Shown piece by piece: positions 17,356 through 26,068 of a stretch of 64,000 nt of DNA (positions are counted from its first letter, which is position 1; each line of letters starts with the position of its first letter). Under the pieces are notes generated by a model. The model saw only the letters and a list, made by a program, of their open reading frames with translations. It made no database searches and was not told the DNA's origin. The position numbers and the translations under genes are program-made. Origin of the DNA: JAEUKA01 sp035328405 (GTDB lineage: Bacteria > Myxococcota_A > Polyangia > Palsa-1104 > JAEUJZ01); the NCBI GenBank assembly GCA_035328405.1, contig DAOLIT010000005.1, positions 1 to 64,000 on the forward strand. The letters run 5' to 3'.

Positions 17356-17372
17356 AAAAGCGGTTCGCTTTT
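17356..17372. promoter_or_regulatory. Palindrome between divergent amylase and scoA genes
   Basis: AAAAGCG-GTT-CGCTTTT has 7-bp perfect arms. It lies 19 bp upstream of the amylase start and 134 bp upstream of scoA. Placement between divergent genes suggests an operator; no regulator gene is adjacent. Confidence 0.35.
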
Positions 17373-17505
17373 GCGATCTTGTTGGGACCGCCGTCGAAGA
17401 CGGACAGGCTACAGTGTCAAACAAAAGCGTGGACAAAAGCCGTCGGCAAAAATCTTTGTGGGGTGTTGGTTGATTCGGGGGGGTTTTTTGCGGCAAGCTG
17501 CGGCC

Positions 17506-18228
17506 ATGGACAAACGAGTCAAAGATGCAGATGCGGCGCTGTTCGATGTAGGTGACGGGGCGATCGTGATGAGCGGAGGGTTTGGCCTGTGCGGCAATCC
17601 CGAAAATCTGATCGACGCGCTTTTGCGACGAGGGACACGCGACCTGACGCTGGTTTCCAACAACTGCGGGACAGACCAAAAGGGGTTGGGAAAACTCCTG
17701 GCGGCGGGGCAGATTCGGAAAATGATTGCGTCCTATGTGGGGGAAAACAAGACGTTCGAGAAAATGTTTCTCGACGGGAAACTGGAAGTAGAACTGTGTC
17801 CGCAAGGCACGTTGGCCGAGCGGATGCGGGCTGCGGGGGCGGGGATTCCGGCTTTTTTTACTCCGACGGGATACGGAACGGTGCGGGCAGAGGGGAAAGA
17901 GGTCCGGGTGTTCAAAGACCGTTTCGGACGTGAACGGAATTACATTTTGGAGACGGCGCTGACAGCAGATTTTGCGCTCGTGAAAGCGTGGAAAGGGGAC
18001 CGGTTTGGGAACCTTGTCTATCGAAAAACGGCGCGGAATTTCAATCCGGTGATGGCGACGGCGGCGCGCGTGACGATCGCGGAAGTGGAACACCTGGTCG
18101 AGCCGGGCGAAATTCCGCCCGATCAAGTCCATACGCCGGGCGTCTTTGTAAAACGGATTTTTCAAGGCGCGAACTATCAAAAACCGATCGAGCAACGCAC
18201 GGTTCGATCTCGAAACACAGCGGTGTAG
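17506..18228 (+). CDS. scoA: 3-oxoacid CoA-transferase subunit A
   Basis: 240 residues, family I CoA-transferase alpha subunit. GGFGLCGNPENLI near residue 24 is the glycine-rich CoA-site signature, followed by LVSNNCGTDQKGLG. With ScoB it moves CoA from succinyl-CoA to acetoacetate or a similar 3-oxoacid, feeding ketone-body or branched-chain catabolism. The ATG at 17506 is taken because the family begins here; the frame is open far upstream but antisense to the amylase gene. First gene of a tight four-gene set. Confidence 0.92.
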   Translation: MDKRVKDADAALFDVGDGAIVMSGGFGLCGNPENLIDALLRRGTRDLTLVSNNCGTDQKGLGKLLAAGQIRKMIASYVGENKTFEKMFLDGKLEVELCPQGTLAERMRAAGAGIPAFFTPTGYGTVRAEGKEVRVFKDRFGRERNYILETALTADFALVKAWKGDRFGNLVYRKTARNFNPVMATAARVTIAEVEHLVEPGEIPPDQVHTPGVFVKRIFQGANYQKPIEQRTVRSRNTAV

Positions 18229-18240
18229 GGAGGAGCGGAA

Positions 18241-18924
18241 ATGGCCATCACACGGGAACAAATGGCGCAACGTGTCGCGCAAGAGTTGCAAGACGGTTTT
18301 TACGTGAATCTGGGCATCGGTTTGCCGACGCTGGTTGCAAACTACGTACCGGCAGGAATGGATGTGATTTTGCAATCGGAAAACGGAATGCTCGGCACCG
18401 GCCCCTTTCCGTTTGAGGGAGAGGAAGACGCGGACCTCATCAACGCGGGCAAACAGACTGTCACAGAGGTGTTGGGAGCGTCCTATTTTTCGTCGGCGGA
18501 TTCGTTCGGAATGATTCGAGGGGGACACATCGACCTTTGCATTTTGGGGGCGTTGCAGGTCTCTGAAACGGGCGATTTGGCGAATTGGACCATTCCGGGA
18601 AAGATGCTAAAGGGAATGGGGGGAGCCATGGATCTCGTCGCTGGGGCTCGACGGGTGATCATCCTGATGGAACACGTCGCGAAACCGAAAGGGGCGAAAG
18701 AGGGTGCGTTTGAGTACAAGGTGGTCAAGTCGTGCGCACTGCCTTTGACTGCGCCTCGGTGCGTGGCTCGGATTGTGACGGATTTGGCGGTGATGGATGT
18801 CCGACCGGATGGACTTCACCTTGTGGAAATTGCGCCGGGTACGACGGTGGAACAGGTGCAAAACATGACGGAACCGCGCCTTGTGCTGCCCGCAAACGGT
18901 GTGGTTCCGTGCATGGCGGTGTAG
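18241..18924 (+). CDS. scoB: 3-oxoacid CoA-transferase subunit B
   Basis: 227 residues. The motif SENGMLGTGP carries the catalytic Glu that forms the enzyme-CoA thioester. GLGIGLPT-type sequence (VNLGIGLPTLVANYV) is near the N-terminus. A strong ribosome site (GGGAGGAG) is in the 12-bp gap after scoA. Subunit of the same heteromer as ScoA. Confidence 0.93.
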   Translation: MAITREQMAQRVAQELQDGFYVNLGIGLPTLVANYVPAGMDVILQSENGMLGTGPFPFEGEEDADLINAGKQTVTEVLGASYFSSADSFGMIRGGHIDLCILGALQVSETGDLANWTIPGKMLKGMGGAMDLVAGARRVIILMEHVAKPKGAKEGAFEYKVVKSCALPLTAPRCVARIVTDLAVMDVRPDGLHLVEIAPGTTVEQVQNMTEPRLVLPANGVVPCMAV

Positions 18925-18939
18925 GAGAAAACGCAGGTC

Positions 18940-20004
18940 ATGCCGCCGACTTTGTTAGGGCTTCGTCCGGGTGCTCCTCCCGTTGCTGTGGATGCGGTGG
19001 TGCTGGGCGAGGCGCTTGTGGATTTTTTTCCAGAAAATCCGGGGGTTTCACTGGAAGAAACAGAGCGTTTTGTTCGGCATCCGGGGGGCGCTCCGTGCAA
19101 CTTGGCTATCGGTCTCAGGCGACAAGGAATTCCGACGGCGCTGGTGACGCAGGTTGGAGGGGATGCGTTCGGTCGCTTTTTGCGGAAACGGCTCCTTGAT
19201 GAGGGAGTCGCGGTCGATGGTCTTTCCACACACAAAACGGCGCGAACAGGGGTCACGTTTGTTTCGGTGAGCGCGCAAGGAGAACGATCGTTTCTGTTTT
19301 ATCGCCATCCATCGGCAGACATGATGATGACGAAAGCGGAATTGTCGCCGCCGCTTGTGCAAAGGGGGCGGTTGTTTCATTTCGGTTCTTCGTCGCTGTC
19401 TCGGGAGCCGGTGCGTTCGACAACGCTGTTTGCGATTGAATGTGCGCAAAAACAAGCGGGGCAGCGTCTGCAAAGTTGCGATGTGAATTTTCGACCGCAC
19501 CTGTGGCCAGAGCCGAAAGATGCACCACCCCTTTTGCGGAAAGTGCTTTCGGGATGCGATGTGGTGAAGCTTACGGAAGAGGAATTGCCGGTGCTGTGCG
19601 GCACGGAAAGCGTCGAGGCTGGCGCGCAATTTGTGCGCAAATTGGGGGCGACGTTGGTGGTGGTGACATTGGGTGAACGGGGTGCGTACTTGGATGCTCC
19701 GCAAGGGACAGCGTATTTTTCAGCGGAAAAAGTGGTGGTCGTCGATAAAACAGGCGCGGGAGATGCGTTTTCAGCGGGTCTTTTGGCGTCTCTGCTGGTG
19801 TATCTGTCTGGCCCCGGTGACGGCCCCTTTCGGAAACGTCTTGCGGAATTGCCGATGGATGCGCTGAAGCGGGCTTGTTTGCATGGAACGCATTTGGCGG
19901 GGCGTGTCTGTACGGCGCTCGGGGCGACCACGGTACTGCCGAAGATGGTTCCCCCTTCACCACCCCCTTTGAAAATTCGAGCGATAGGCCGAAAAGAGGA
20001 CTAA
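18940..20004 (+). CDS. PfkB-family sugar kinase (fructokinase-like)
   Basis: 354 residues. The ribokinase fold signatures are present: GGAPCNLAIGLRRQG (49-63) and DKTGAGDAFSAGLLASL with the anion hole and catalytic Asp in GAGD (272-275). Of the family, GEALVDFFP near the N-terminus and the ARTGVTFV segment fit fructokinases. It sits 15 bp after scoB with no evident metabolic link. C-terminal Pro-rich tail overlaps a short tandem repeat. Confidence 0.85.
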   Translation: MPPTLLGLRPGAPPVAVDAVVLGEALVDFFPENPGVSLEETERFVRHPGGAPCNLAIGLRRQGIPTALVTQVGGDAFGRFLRKRLLDEGVAVDGLSTHKTARTGVTFVSVSAQGERSFLFYRHPSADMMMTKAELSPPLVQRGRLFHFGSSSLSREPVRSTTLFAIECAQKQAGQRLQSCDVNFRPHLWPEPKDAPPLLRKVLSGCDVVKLTEEELPVLCGTESVEAGAQFVRKLGATLVVVTLGERGAYLDAPQGTAYFSAEKVVVVDKTGAGDAFSAGLLASLLVYLSGPGDGPFRKRLAELPMDALKRACLHGTHLAGRVCTALGATTVLPKMVPPSPPPLKIRAIGRKED

Positions 20005-20022
20005 AGAGGACTAAAGAGGACT
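19994..20022. repeat. 10-bp tandem repeat at the pfkB-reductase junction
   Basis: The decamer aaagaggact occurs three times in a row, ending just before the ATG at 20024. It carries the stop codon of the kinase gene and gives the reductase gene three AGAGGA ribosome-like sites in series. Copy number could tune translation of the downstream gene. Confidence 0.7.
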
Positions 20023-20023
20023 G

Positions 20024-20587
20024 ATGTCGAACATCAAAGTCGTGGGTTTGGGCGGTTCGCTCAAACCAGAATCCACCAGTGAAAAAGCGTTGCGGATTGC
20101 TCTTCGAGCGGCGGCGGAACAGGGCGCGGACACACAGCTTGTGACGCTTGTATCACTCGATTTGCCGCTGTTTGCGCCAGACCAAGAACTGCCGGGCACT
20201 GCCCGTCGTTTCGCCGAACAAGTCGCGGAATGCGACGCGATGTTGTGGGCAAGTCCGGTCTATCACGGCGGCATGAGCGGGTCGTTCAAGAATGCGATCG
20301 ATTTTTTGGAACTTCTGGCGAAGCACGAACCGCCGTACTTGACGAATAAGGTGGTTGGCCTCATCGCGACGGCGGGCGGGGTGCAAAGCCTGCAAGCCAT
20401 CAATTCGATGGAGTTCTGTGTGCGTGCTTTGCGCGGTTTTGCACACCCGTTGACCGCGCCGGTCGATCGAGCGTGGCAGCTTTTTGCAAAAGACGGAACG
20501 CTGACGGACGAAAAGACGCTGGAGCGACTTCGCGCCGTCGGGGCGGGCGTGGTACAGGCGGCGCGCGGCCTTCGTCAAATGGGCTAA
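20024..20587 (+). CDS. NAD(P)H-dependent FMN reductase family protein
   Basis: 187 residues, flavodoxin-like. GLGGSLKPESTSEKAL is the phosphate/FMN loop and SPVYHGGMSGSFKNAIDFLE is the second FMN-contact signature, as in SsuE/MsuE/ArsH-type reductases. It supplies reduced flavin or acts on quinones; the partner is not adjacent. Last gene of the sco operon, convergent with priA. Confidence 0.85.
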   Translation: MSNIKVVGLGGSLKPESTSEKALRIALRAAAEQGADTQLVTLVSLDLPLFAPDQELPGTARRFAEQVAECDAMLWASPVYHGGMSGSFKNAIDFLELLAKHEPPYLTNKVVGLIATAGGVQSLQAINSMEFCVRALRGFAHPLTAPVDRAWQLFAKDGTLTDEKTLERLRAVGAGVVQAARGLRQMG

Positions 20588-20595
20588 GGCAGGGA

Positions 20596-20608
20596 AAGGT
20601 GCCACCTT
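20596..20608. terminator. Short stem between convergent genes
   Basis: AAGGTG-C-CACCTT lies in the 24-bp gap between the reductase stop and the priA stop. It could act in both directions, but there is no T-tract and the loop is one base, so it would need a rearranged stem. Confidence 0.2.
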
Positions 20609-20611
20609 GGG

Positions 20612-22999
20612 CTACAGGGTGGAGCCGGGATCGACGTCGGCAGTCACGCGCAGGCTGCCGGGCACTTTTTGCGAAAGAACAAAGCGCAACAGGGTGTGCA
20701 GCGTCGAGACTTTTTGGGCGCGCAGCAAAAATTGCCACCGGCTGCGGCCTTGCAAACGCGAAAGGGGCGCTTCCGCCGGACCGAGCATGGACGCCTGAGC
20801 GCCCAATTCGGCCAATTTGGGTGCCAACGTCGCCGCAAGCTGTTGTGCGACTTGTGCGACCAAGTAGGGGTCTTCCCCATCCAAGCGTACAAGCCCCAGG
20901 CGCACAAACGGAGGGTATTGCAGGACGTGCCGGGCCTCGAGTTCTGCGTGCGCGAAAGCGTCGTAGTCGTGACGGGCAGCGCACTGAACGGCGGGATGTT
21001 CGGGGTTGTAGGTTTGGATGAGCACGCGACCGGGACGAACGGAGCGCCCGGCTCGGCCTGCGACTTGGGACAGAAGCTGAAACGTGCGTTCTCCGGCGCG
21101 AAAATCGGGCAGACCCATGCCGGTGTCCGCAAGAACAACACCGACGAGGGTGACGCCGGGAAAATCGTGCCCCTTGGCCAGCATTTGGGTGCCGACCAAG
21201 ATGTCGGCCTCTCGCCTGTGCATGGCCGTCAGCACGCGGACCAAACTGCCCGCCGTGTCGCGATCGAGGCGTTCGATTTTCGCCTCGGGAAACAACACCG
21301 AAAGCTGCTCGAACAACCGTTCGGTGCCCAGGCCCAGGGACAAAAGCCCCTCTTGCTGACACAGAGGACACGCTTTGGGAACCTTTTCGCGGTGGTCGCA
21401 GTAATGGCACAAAAGGATTTGGCGACCTTTGTGCAGGGTCATTGAAACGGCGCAGTTTGGGCACTCCAGACGGTGGCCGCAGCACGAACACAGCAAAAAA
21501 GACGCATATCCGCGCCGATTGAGCAGCAAGATAGCCTGCTCACCGGCGGCCAGGGTCGTGCGCAGCGCGGCCAAAAGCGGCGCGGTCAGAAGGGCTTGGT
21601 CGGCGGCTTTGACATGTTGTTTCAGATCGATGATTTCGACCTGCGGCAAAAGAGCGCCCGTCGCTCGCTTTTGCAAAATCAGCCGCGTGAGTTTGCCCTT
21701 TTTGGACAATTCGAGCGCTTCCAAAGACGGCGTGGCAGACCCAAGCACCGCGATCGCTCCGGTCTGAGCGGCCCGCCACAGCGCGACATCCCGACCGTGG
21801 TAGTGAACGCCGTCGTGCTGTTTGAACGAGGTGTCGTGTTCCTCATCGACGATGAGGACGCCCAGGTTTTTCAACGGCGCGAACACCGCCGAACGGGGCC
21901 CGAGCGCGATGGTGGCGTCGCCTCGCAAAATCCGATGCCATGCGCTGGCCCTTTCCGACGGAGACAGCGCCGAATGGAGCACCGCAACCTGGCCCGGAAA
22001 ACGCGACGAAAAACGCGCGGAAAGCTGCGGCGTCAGCGAAATCTCGGGCACGAGCACGAGCGCGGTTTTGTGAAGCCGTCGCGCTTCTTGAATCAAGCGC
22101 AAATACACTTCGGTTTTTCCCGAGCCGGTCACGCCGTGCAGCAAAAAACCCTTGTAACCGGTCCGACGGGGACTTGCGTGTTGCGCGGCATGCAGCGCAC
22201 AAAGAAGCGCAGAAAGCGCCTGCTCCTGTTCGTCGGTCAGAACGTGCTGGGTGTCTTCATGCGACATCGACAGAGCCGGTTTTTTGCCGAGGCTTTTTTT
22301 CTCTGCGCCGGTTTTCACGTCGCCGTGGATTTCGACCCAATGCTCTTTTTCGAGTGCAAAAAGTTGCGCCCGCAGCTCGGTTTTGGGCGTTTGGGCCAGT
22401 CGTTCATCCGAAAAGAGCCGCTCGAGCGACACAAACGACGTGGGACTGCGCCGCGAACCGAGCACGCGCAAAAGGTCAATTTGCAACGGTTCCCGATCGG
22501 CACACTCCGGCGGAACAAGCACGTCCGTGAGCTTCGCCGCCATCGCAACGCCGTCGGGCAACAGCTTGACGCGCAAAACGACTTTCGCTTGCTCGGCGGG
22601 AGGCAGCAACAGCCGCAGCGTTTCTCCGACGGGAGCCAAATAGTAATCGGCCACAAAATGCAGCAGTTCCAGCAAATCCACAGGCAAGTGCGCGCCCGAC
22701 AAACGCAGGTTGAGGGAGCGTAAAGCCTCTCTGCGGCAATGGCTTTGGGCCAGCGCCTGTTCCGCCGCGTCGCCCAAAAAAGACTCCAGCACGACCCCTT
22801 CGACCTGCGCCTGGCCTCCGAGCGGAACCAGCACACGTTCACCCACACCCGGCAACGAATCCATGGTGTCGGGCACACGGTAAAAATAGGGGCCGGGCGC
22901 GGGTGACATCACGGCGATCTTGCACAGACGCAAAGGCGGGTCCGAAAACAACAGAACCTCGGACGTTTCCGACGGAATCGTGTCTTTCGGAGCATTCAT
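20612..22999 (-). CDS. priA: Primosomal replication restart helicase PriA
   Basis: 795 residues. Walker A is HGVTGSGKTEVYL, Walker B VDEEHD (DEEH box). The paired zinc fingers (CSCCGHRLECPNC and CHYCDHREKVPKACPLC) and the late helicase motif GTQMLAKGHDFP are all intact. It reloads the replisome at stalled forks. The open frame continues upstream to 23419, but that part is antisense-like to the permease gene. The ATG at 22999 overlaps the permease stop (ATGA), so the two are translationally coupled. Confidence 0.95.
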   Translation of the reverse strand: MNAPKDTIPSETSEVLLFSDPPLRLCKIAVMSPAPGPYFYRVPDTMDSLPGVGERVLVPLGGQAQVEGVVLESFLGDAAEQALAQSHCRREALRSLNLRLSGAHLPVDLLELLHFVADYYLAPVGETLRLLLPPAEQAKVVLRVKLLPDGVAMAAKLTDVLVPPECADREPLQIDLLRVLGSRRSPTSFVSLERLFSDERLAQTPKTELRAQLFALEKEHWVEIHGDVKTGAEKKSLGKKPALSMSHEDTQHVLTDEQEQALSALLCALHAAQHASPRRTGYKGFLLHGVTGSGKTEVYLRLIQEARRLHKTALVLVPEISLTPQLSARFSSRFPGQVAVLHSALSPSERASAWHRILRGDATIALGPRSAVFAPLKNLGVLIVDEEHDTSFKQHDGVHYHGRDVALWRAAQTGAIAVLGSATPSLEALELSKKGKLTRLILQKRATGALLPQVEIIDLKQHVKAADQALLTAPLLAALRTTLAAGEQAILLLNRRGYASFLLCSCCGHRLECPNCAVSMTLHKGRQILLCHYCDHREKVPKACPLCQQEGLLSLGLGTERLFEQLSVLFPEAKIERLDRDTAGSLVRVLTAMHRREADILVGTQMLAKGHDFPGVTLVGVVLADTGMGLPDFRAGERTFQLLSQVAGRAGRSVRPGRVLIQTYNPEHPAVQCAARHDYDAFAHAELEARHVLQYPPFVRLGLVRLDGEDPYLVAQVAQQLAATLAPKLAELGAQASMLGPAEAPLSRLQGRSRWQFLLRAQKVSTLHTLLRFVLSQKVPGSLRVTADVDPGSTL

Positions 23000-23943
23000 A
23001 CGTAGTCGAGCACCATGGTTTCGTAGTGGCGGAACACCCAAAAACCCAGCAGCACGGCCACGCCCGTCGGCAAAAGCATTCCCATCCAACCGAGCAAGGT
23101 CGGCACTTCGCCTCGCATGAGCGCGAGCCTGAGCGCCGTCATGATTCCGGCGAGCGGATTGCACTGGAGAATCGTGCGGAACGGAAACGGAATCACCTCG
23201 ATGGGATAAAAAACCGGGGTCGCCCAATACAGCAGAAGCAGCGCCGTGCTGACCAAATAAGCGACATCGCGGTACACGACGTTCAGCACCGAGGTCGCGA
23301 GCACGATTCCGCTCATGAGCGCGACGGCAATCAGCAAAAAGACGGGCACCAGCAACAGCGCAGGCGAAAGCCGAAACGCACCCGGAAAAATCGGCACAAA
23401 CGCGAGCAGCACCACGCACTCAATCAGAAAATTCACGCCGTGGCTGAGCACGCTCGCCAGCGGCAGCAAAGGCCGCGCAAACACGGTCCGTTTGATGATG
23501 TCGGCGTTCGATACAAACACCGAAGTCGCGCTGTTCAGACTCGTGGAAAACCACTGCCAAACCAAAAGACCGATCAGCAGGAAAATCGGGAAATACTGTT
23601 CCGTCTGACGGAAAAGCTGCGTGAAAATCACACTGATCATGCCCATCATCACGAGCGGATTCAGAAGCGACCACACAATCCCGAGCGCCTGCGCTCGGTA
23701 GCGAGCGCGAAATTCCGTTCGCACAAGCACCCACAACACTTGAAACAGACTCTGCCGGCTCACCAGCGCCGCTGGTTCATCCGGCGCGGAAATGGGTTCA
23801 GGATGCCCTTGGATCGCATCCGAAGCACCCTCGCGGGAAAGCGGGCCGTGAGACACACCGCGCGAAGTTCGATGGGTGAAGTCCTCGGGCAAAGGTCGAA
23901 AGCGTCGTTCCAGAAAGGGAACAGCTTGAGGCGTACTGTTCAC
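22996..23943 (-). CDS. ABC-2 type transporter permease
   Basis: 315 residues from a GTG at 23943 that has AAAGGA 8 bp upstream. The N-terminal 70 residues are charged and Pro-rich. Six membrane spans follow, starting after RYRAQALGIVWSLLNPLVMM, the hallmark of polysaccharide/lipid-linked glycan exporters (TagG/Wzm/RfbA). No ATPase partner is next to it; the downstream gene is priA. It may work with an ATPase encoded elsewhere. Confidence 0.85.
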   Translation of the reverse strand: MNSTPQAVPFLERRFRPLPEDFTHRTSRGVSHGPLSREGASDAIQGHPEPISAPDEPAALVSRQSLFQVLWVLVRTEFRARYRAQALGIVWSLLNPLVMMGMISVIFTQLFRQTEQYFPIFLLIGLLVWQWFSTSLNSATSVFVSNADIIKRTVFARPLLPLASVLSHGVNFLIECVVLLAFVPIFPGAFRLSPALLLVPVFLLIAVALMSGIVLATSVLNVVYRDVAYLVSTALLLLYWATPVFYPIEVIPFPFRTILQCNPLAGIMTALRLALMRGEVPTLLGWMGMLLPTGVAVLLGFWVFRHYETMVLDYV

Positions 23944-24041
23944 AGGCCAAGTCCTTTTTCGTGCTTTGTGGGCAGGGAAAGTCGTTAAGCAAAAGGGAGC
24001 GGAGTTTACGACGGCTTTTTCGCAGGATAAAGTCCCGCGCC

Positions 24042-25391
24042 ATGCGAACACGTCCCGTTTCCTTTTCGTCTGTTCCGGCAGTTGTATCGGCCTGTTCCGC
24101 CTTTTCGGTTTCGGCGGTCTTGTTTTTGGCAGGATGTCCGTCGGAAAAAACCGCCAACGCGCCCGAACCTGCCACACAGGCTTCGACGAAGCCTGCGCCA
24201 AACGAAACGTCGAGTTTGACCTCGCAAGCGCCCCAGCCCGAACCGGGCGATTTGCCTGCTCCAGCCGACGTGGCAGCGCCTCCAGCCGACGCAGAAAAAA
24301 CGTCGAGCGGTCTGGCGAGCAAAGTGATCCAAAAGGGAACAGCGACGGTCCACCCCGAGAAGCAAGACACCGTAAAGGTTCATTACACGGGTTGGATGAC
24401 CAACGGAAAAATGTTCGATTCGTCGGTCAAACGCGGCCAGCCGACGGAATTTCCCCTCAAAGGCGTAATTCCGGGCTGGACCGAGGGCGTGCAACTGATG
24501 GTCGTCGGCGAGAAACGCCGTTTTTGGATTCCCGGAAAACTCGCGTACGGCGATACTCCGTCGGGGAATCGTCCGTTCGGCATGCTCGTGTTCGACGTGG
24601 AACTTCTGGACATCAAACCGGGCCCCAAACCGATTCCCGCGCCGTCAGACGTGAAAGAACCACCTGCCGACGCGCAAAAAACGCCGAGCGGTCTGGCGAG
24701 CAAGGTGCTCACGAAGGGAAAAGGCGCAGTTCACCCCACAGCATCCGACACGGTGGAAGTTCACTACACGGGCTGGATGACGAACGGCGAGATGTTCGAT
24801 TCGTCGGTCATGCGCGGCCAAACGTCGAAATTCCCGCTGAGCGGCGTCATCCGAGGCTGGACCGAGGGCATGCAGCTTATGGTCGTTGGTGAGAAGCGCC
24901 GTTTTTGGATTCCGGCTGCACTCGCGTATGGCGACACGCCCCGGCGGCCCGGCGGTCCGCACGGCATGCTCGTATTCGACGTGGAACTGGTCGGCCTGAC
25001 CCAAGCGCCCAAAGTTCCGCCCGATGTCAAAGAACCGCCGAAAGAGGCTCGCAAATTGCCGAGCGGCTTGGCGTACAAAGTCCTCGCAAAAGGCACCGGA
25101 ACGAAGCATCCGACCGCCGACGATTCGGTCGAGGTGCATTACTCAGGCTGGACCACAACCGGCGAAATGTTCGACTCGTCCGTCGCGCGCGGCGAACCCA
25201 CGTCGTTTCCGTTGCGAGGCGTGATTGCCGGTTGGACCGAGGGCGTTCAACTCATGGTCGAAGGCGAAAAAGCCCGCTTTTGGATTCCTGGCAAGTTGGC
25301 TTACGGCGACACACCGACGCCAGGCCGCCCGCACGGAATGCTCGTGTTCGACATCGAACTCCGCAAAATTCTCAGCCCATCCGCGCAATAG
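24042..25391 (+). CDS. Lipoprotein with three tandem FKBP-type PPIase domains
   Basis: 449 residues. The lipobox LFLAGC (Cys32) is followed by a Pro/Ala-rich linker and three FKBP domains at about 88-190, 216-317 and 340-443. Each has VHYTGW or VHYSGW, MFDSS, GVIxGWTEG, RFWIPxxLAYG and GMLVFDxEL, so the active-site aromatics are kept. Each is preceded by a matching leader (PPADAxKTPSGLASKVL in the first two), so the unit of duplication is about 125 residues. Predicted to catalyse prolyl isomerisation of envelope proteins while anchored to a membrane. ATG at 24042; divergent from the permease. Confidence 0.9.
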   Translation: MRTRPVSFSSVPAVVSACSAFSVSAVLFLAGCPSEKTANAPEPATQASTKPAPNETSSLTSQAPQPEPGDLPAPADVAAPPADAEKTSSGLASKVIQKGTATVHPEKQDTVKVHYTGWMTNGKMFDSSVKRGQPTEFPLKGVIPGWTEGVQLMVVGEKRRFWIPGKLAYGDTPSGNRPFGMLVFDVELLDIKPGPKPIPAPSDVKEPPADAQKTPSGLASKVLTKGKGAVHPTASDTVEVHYTGWMTNGEMFDSSVMRGQTSKFPLSGVIRGWTEGMQLMVVGEKRRFWIPAALAYGDTPRRPGGPHGMLVFDVELVGLTQAPKVPPDVKEPPKEARKLPSGLAYKVLAKGTGTKHPTADDSVEVHYSGWTTTGEMFDSSVARGEPTSFPLRGVIAGWTEGVQLMVEGEKARFWIPGKLAYGDTPTPGRPHGMLVFDIELRKILSPSAQ

Positions 25392-25525
25392 AGGTCGAGA
25401 TCCTTCGTTGCGCGAACGTGGCCATGTGCGGCAAGCGGTTGGGCACCGACCACCAAGTGTTTCGCGGCGGCGTTGCATAGCGCGGCAAACAGATCGATCC
25501 AGTCTTGGTTCGTCGGTATCAGGCT
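25385..25525 (-). pseudogene. Remnant of AbiEii-like nucleotidyltransferase
   Basis: The minus strand reads IPTNQDWIDLFAAL, then KHLVVGAQPLAAHGHVR and ATKDLDLYC. This is the start of the nucleotidyltransferase fold found in AbiEii-toxin-like and DUF6036 proteins: DFxALLxAL, VVGGxAxxxHGxxRxTxDLD. Only about 47 codons remain. It has no start codon and stops matching exactly where the FKBP gene ends. It looks like a decayed gene cut by a recombination whose edge is the FKBP stop. Confidence 0.55.
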
Positions 25526-25559
25526 TGGTCCAGGCGAGGCCAAGCGAGCGTGACGTAGT

Positions 25560-26003
25560 CTAGATCGAGAGTTTGTGGGCGATTTCGGCGAGGGCTTGGG
25601 TGTTGTGAATGTGCGAGAGCTGACCGAGCAAATACTCTTTGACTTGCTCTTCCATGTGGGGCAGAGCGTCAGACAGACCCAGGTCGGCAGCATATTTCCG
25701 CACAAGTTCGCTCTCTTTGCCGGTCACTTGGCCGTCTGCAAACGCCAGAAGCAGGGCCGATTTGACAAACAGCTTTCGCAAATCCGGTGTGTCGAGCGTC
25801 GCCTGAAGTTCTTCAGTCGAAAGCGGCCCACGCCGCGACAGTTCCGATAGAGCATTCATCGATCCGCCAGCCTCGGCCCAAAACGACGCGACCAAAGCCG
25901 CTTCCCTTTCGTGCAGGCCATCTGACTGGGCGATATGAAACAGGCCACGCGCCATGGCTTCGGCTTGATCATTGGTGAGCGGGATTTCAGGAAAGAAGTT
26001 CAT
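25560..26003 (-). CDS. TerB-like domain protein
   Basis: 147 residues, all-helical. Two Asp-bearing helices, GLFHIAQSDGLHERE and ALLLAFADGQVTGKESELV, match the repeated metal-binding helices of TerB / DjlA-N / DUF533-type domains. GAGGAGG stands 7 bp before the ATG. Last gene of the eight-gene PspA-ABC block, 65 bp after the AAA+ gene. TerB domains recur in membrane-stress systems; partner and metal not known here. Confidence 0.7.
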   Translation of the reverse strand: MNFFPEIPLTNDQAEAMARGLFHIAQSDGLHEREAALVASFWAEAGGSMNALSELSRRGPLSTEELQATLDTPDLRKLFVKSALLLAFADGQVTGKESELVRKYAADLGLSDALPHMEEQVKEYLLGQLSHIHNTQALAEIAHKLSI

Positions 26004-26068
26004 TCTGTGCCTCCTCTAACTTTCAAACAGGTAGAACGTCAGGAACAATGCGCAACGCACCCGATCGC

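Noticed and set aside
16255..17505. Upstream extension of scoA by over 400 codons
   Set aside because: That sequence is antisense to the amylase gene and not related to CoA-transferases; the family starts at 17506.
23000..23419. Upstream extension of priA by 140 codons
   Set aside because: The extension is out of frame with, and lies within, the permease gene; the ATG at 22999 gives a normal PriA.
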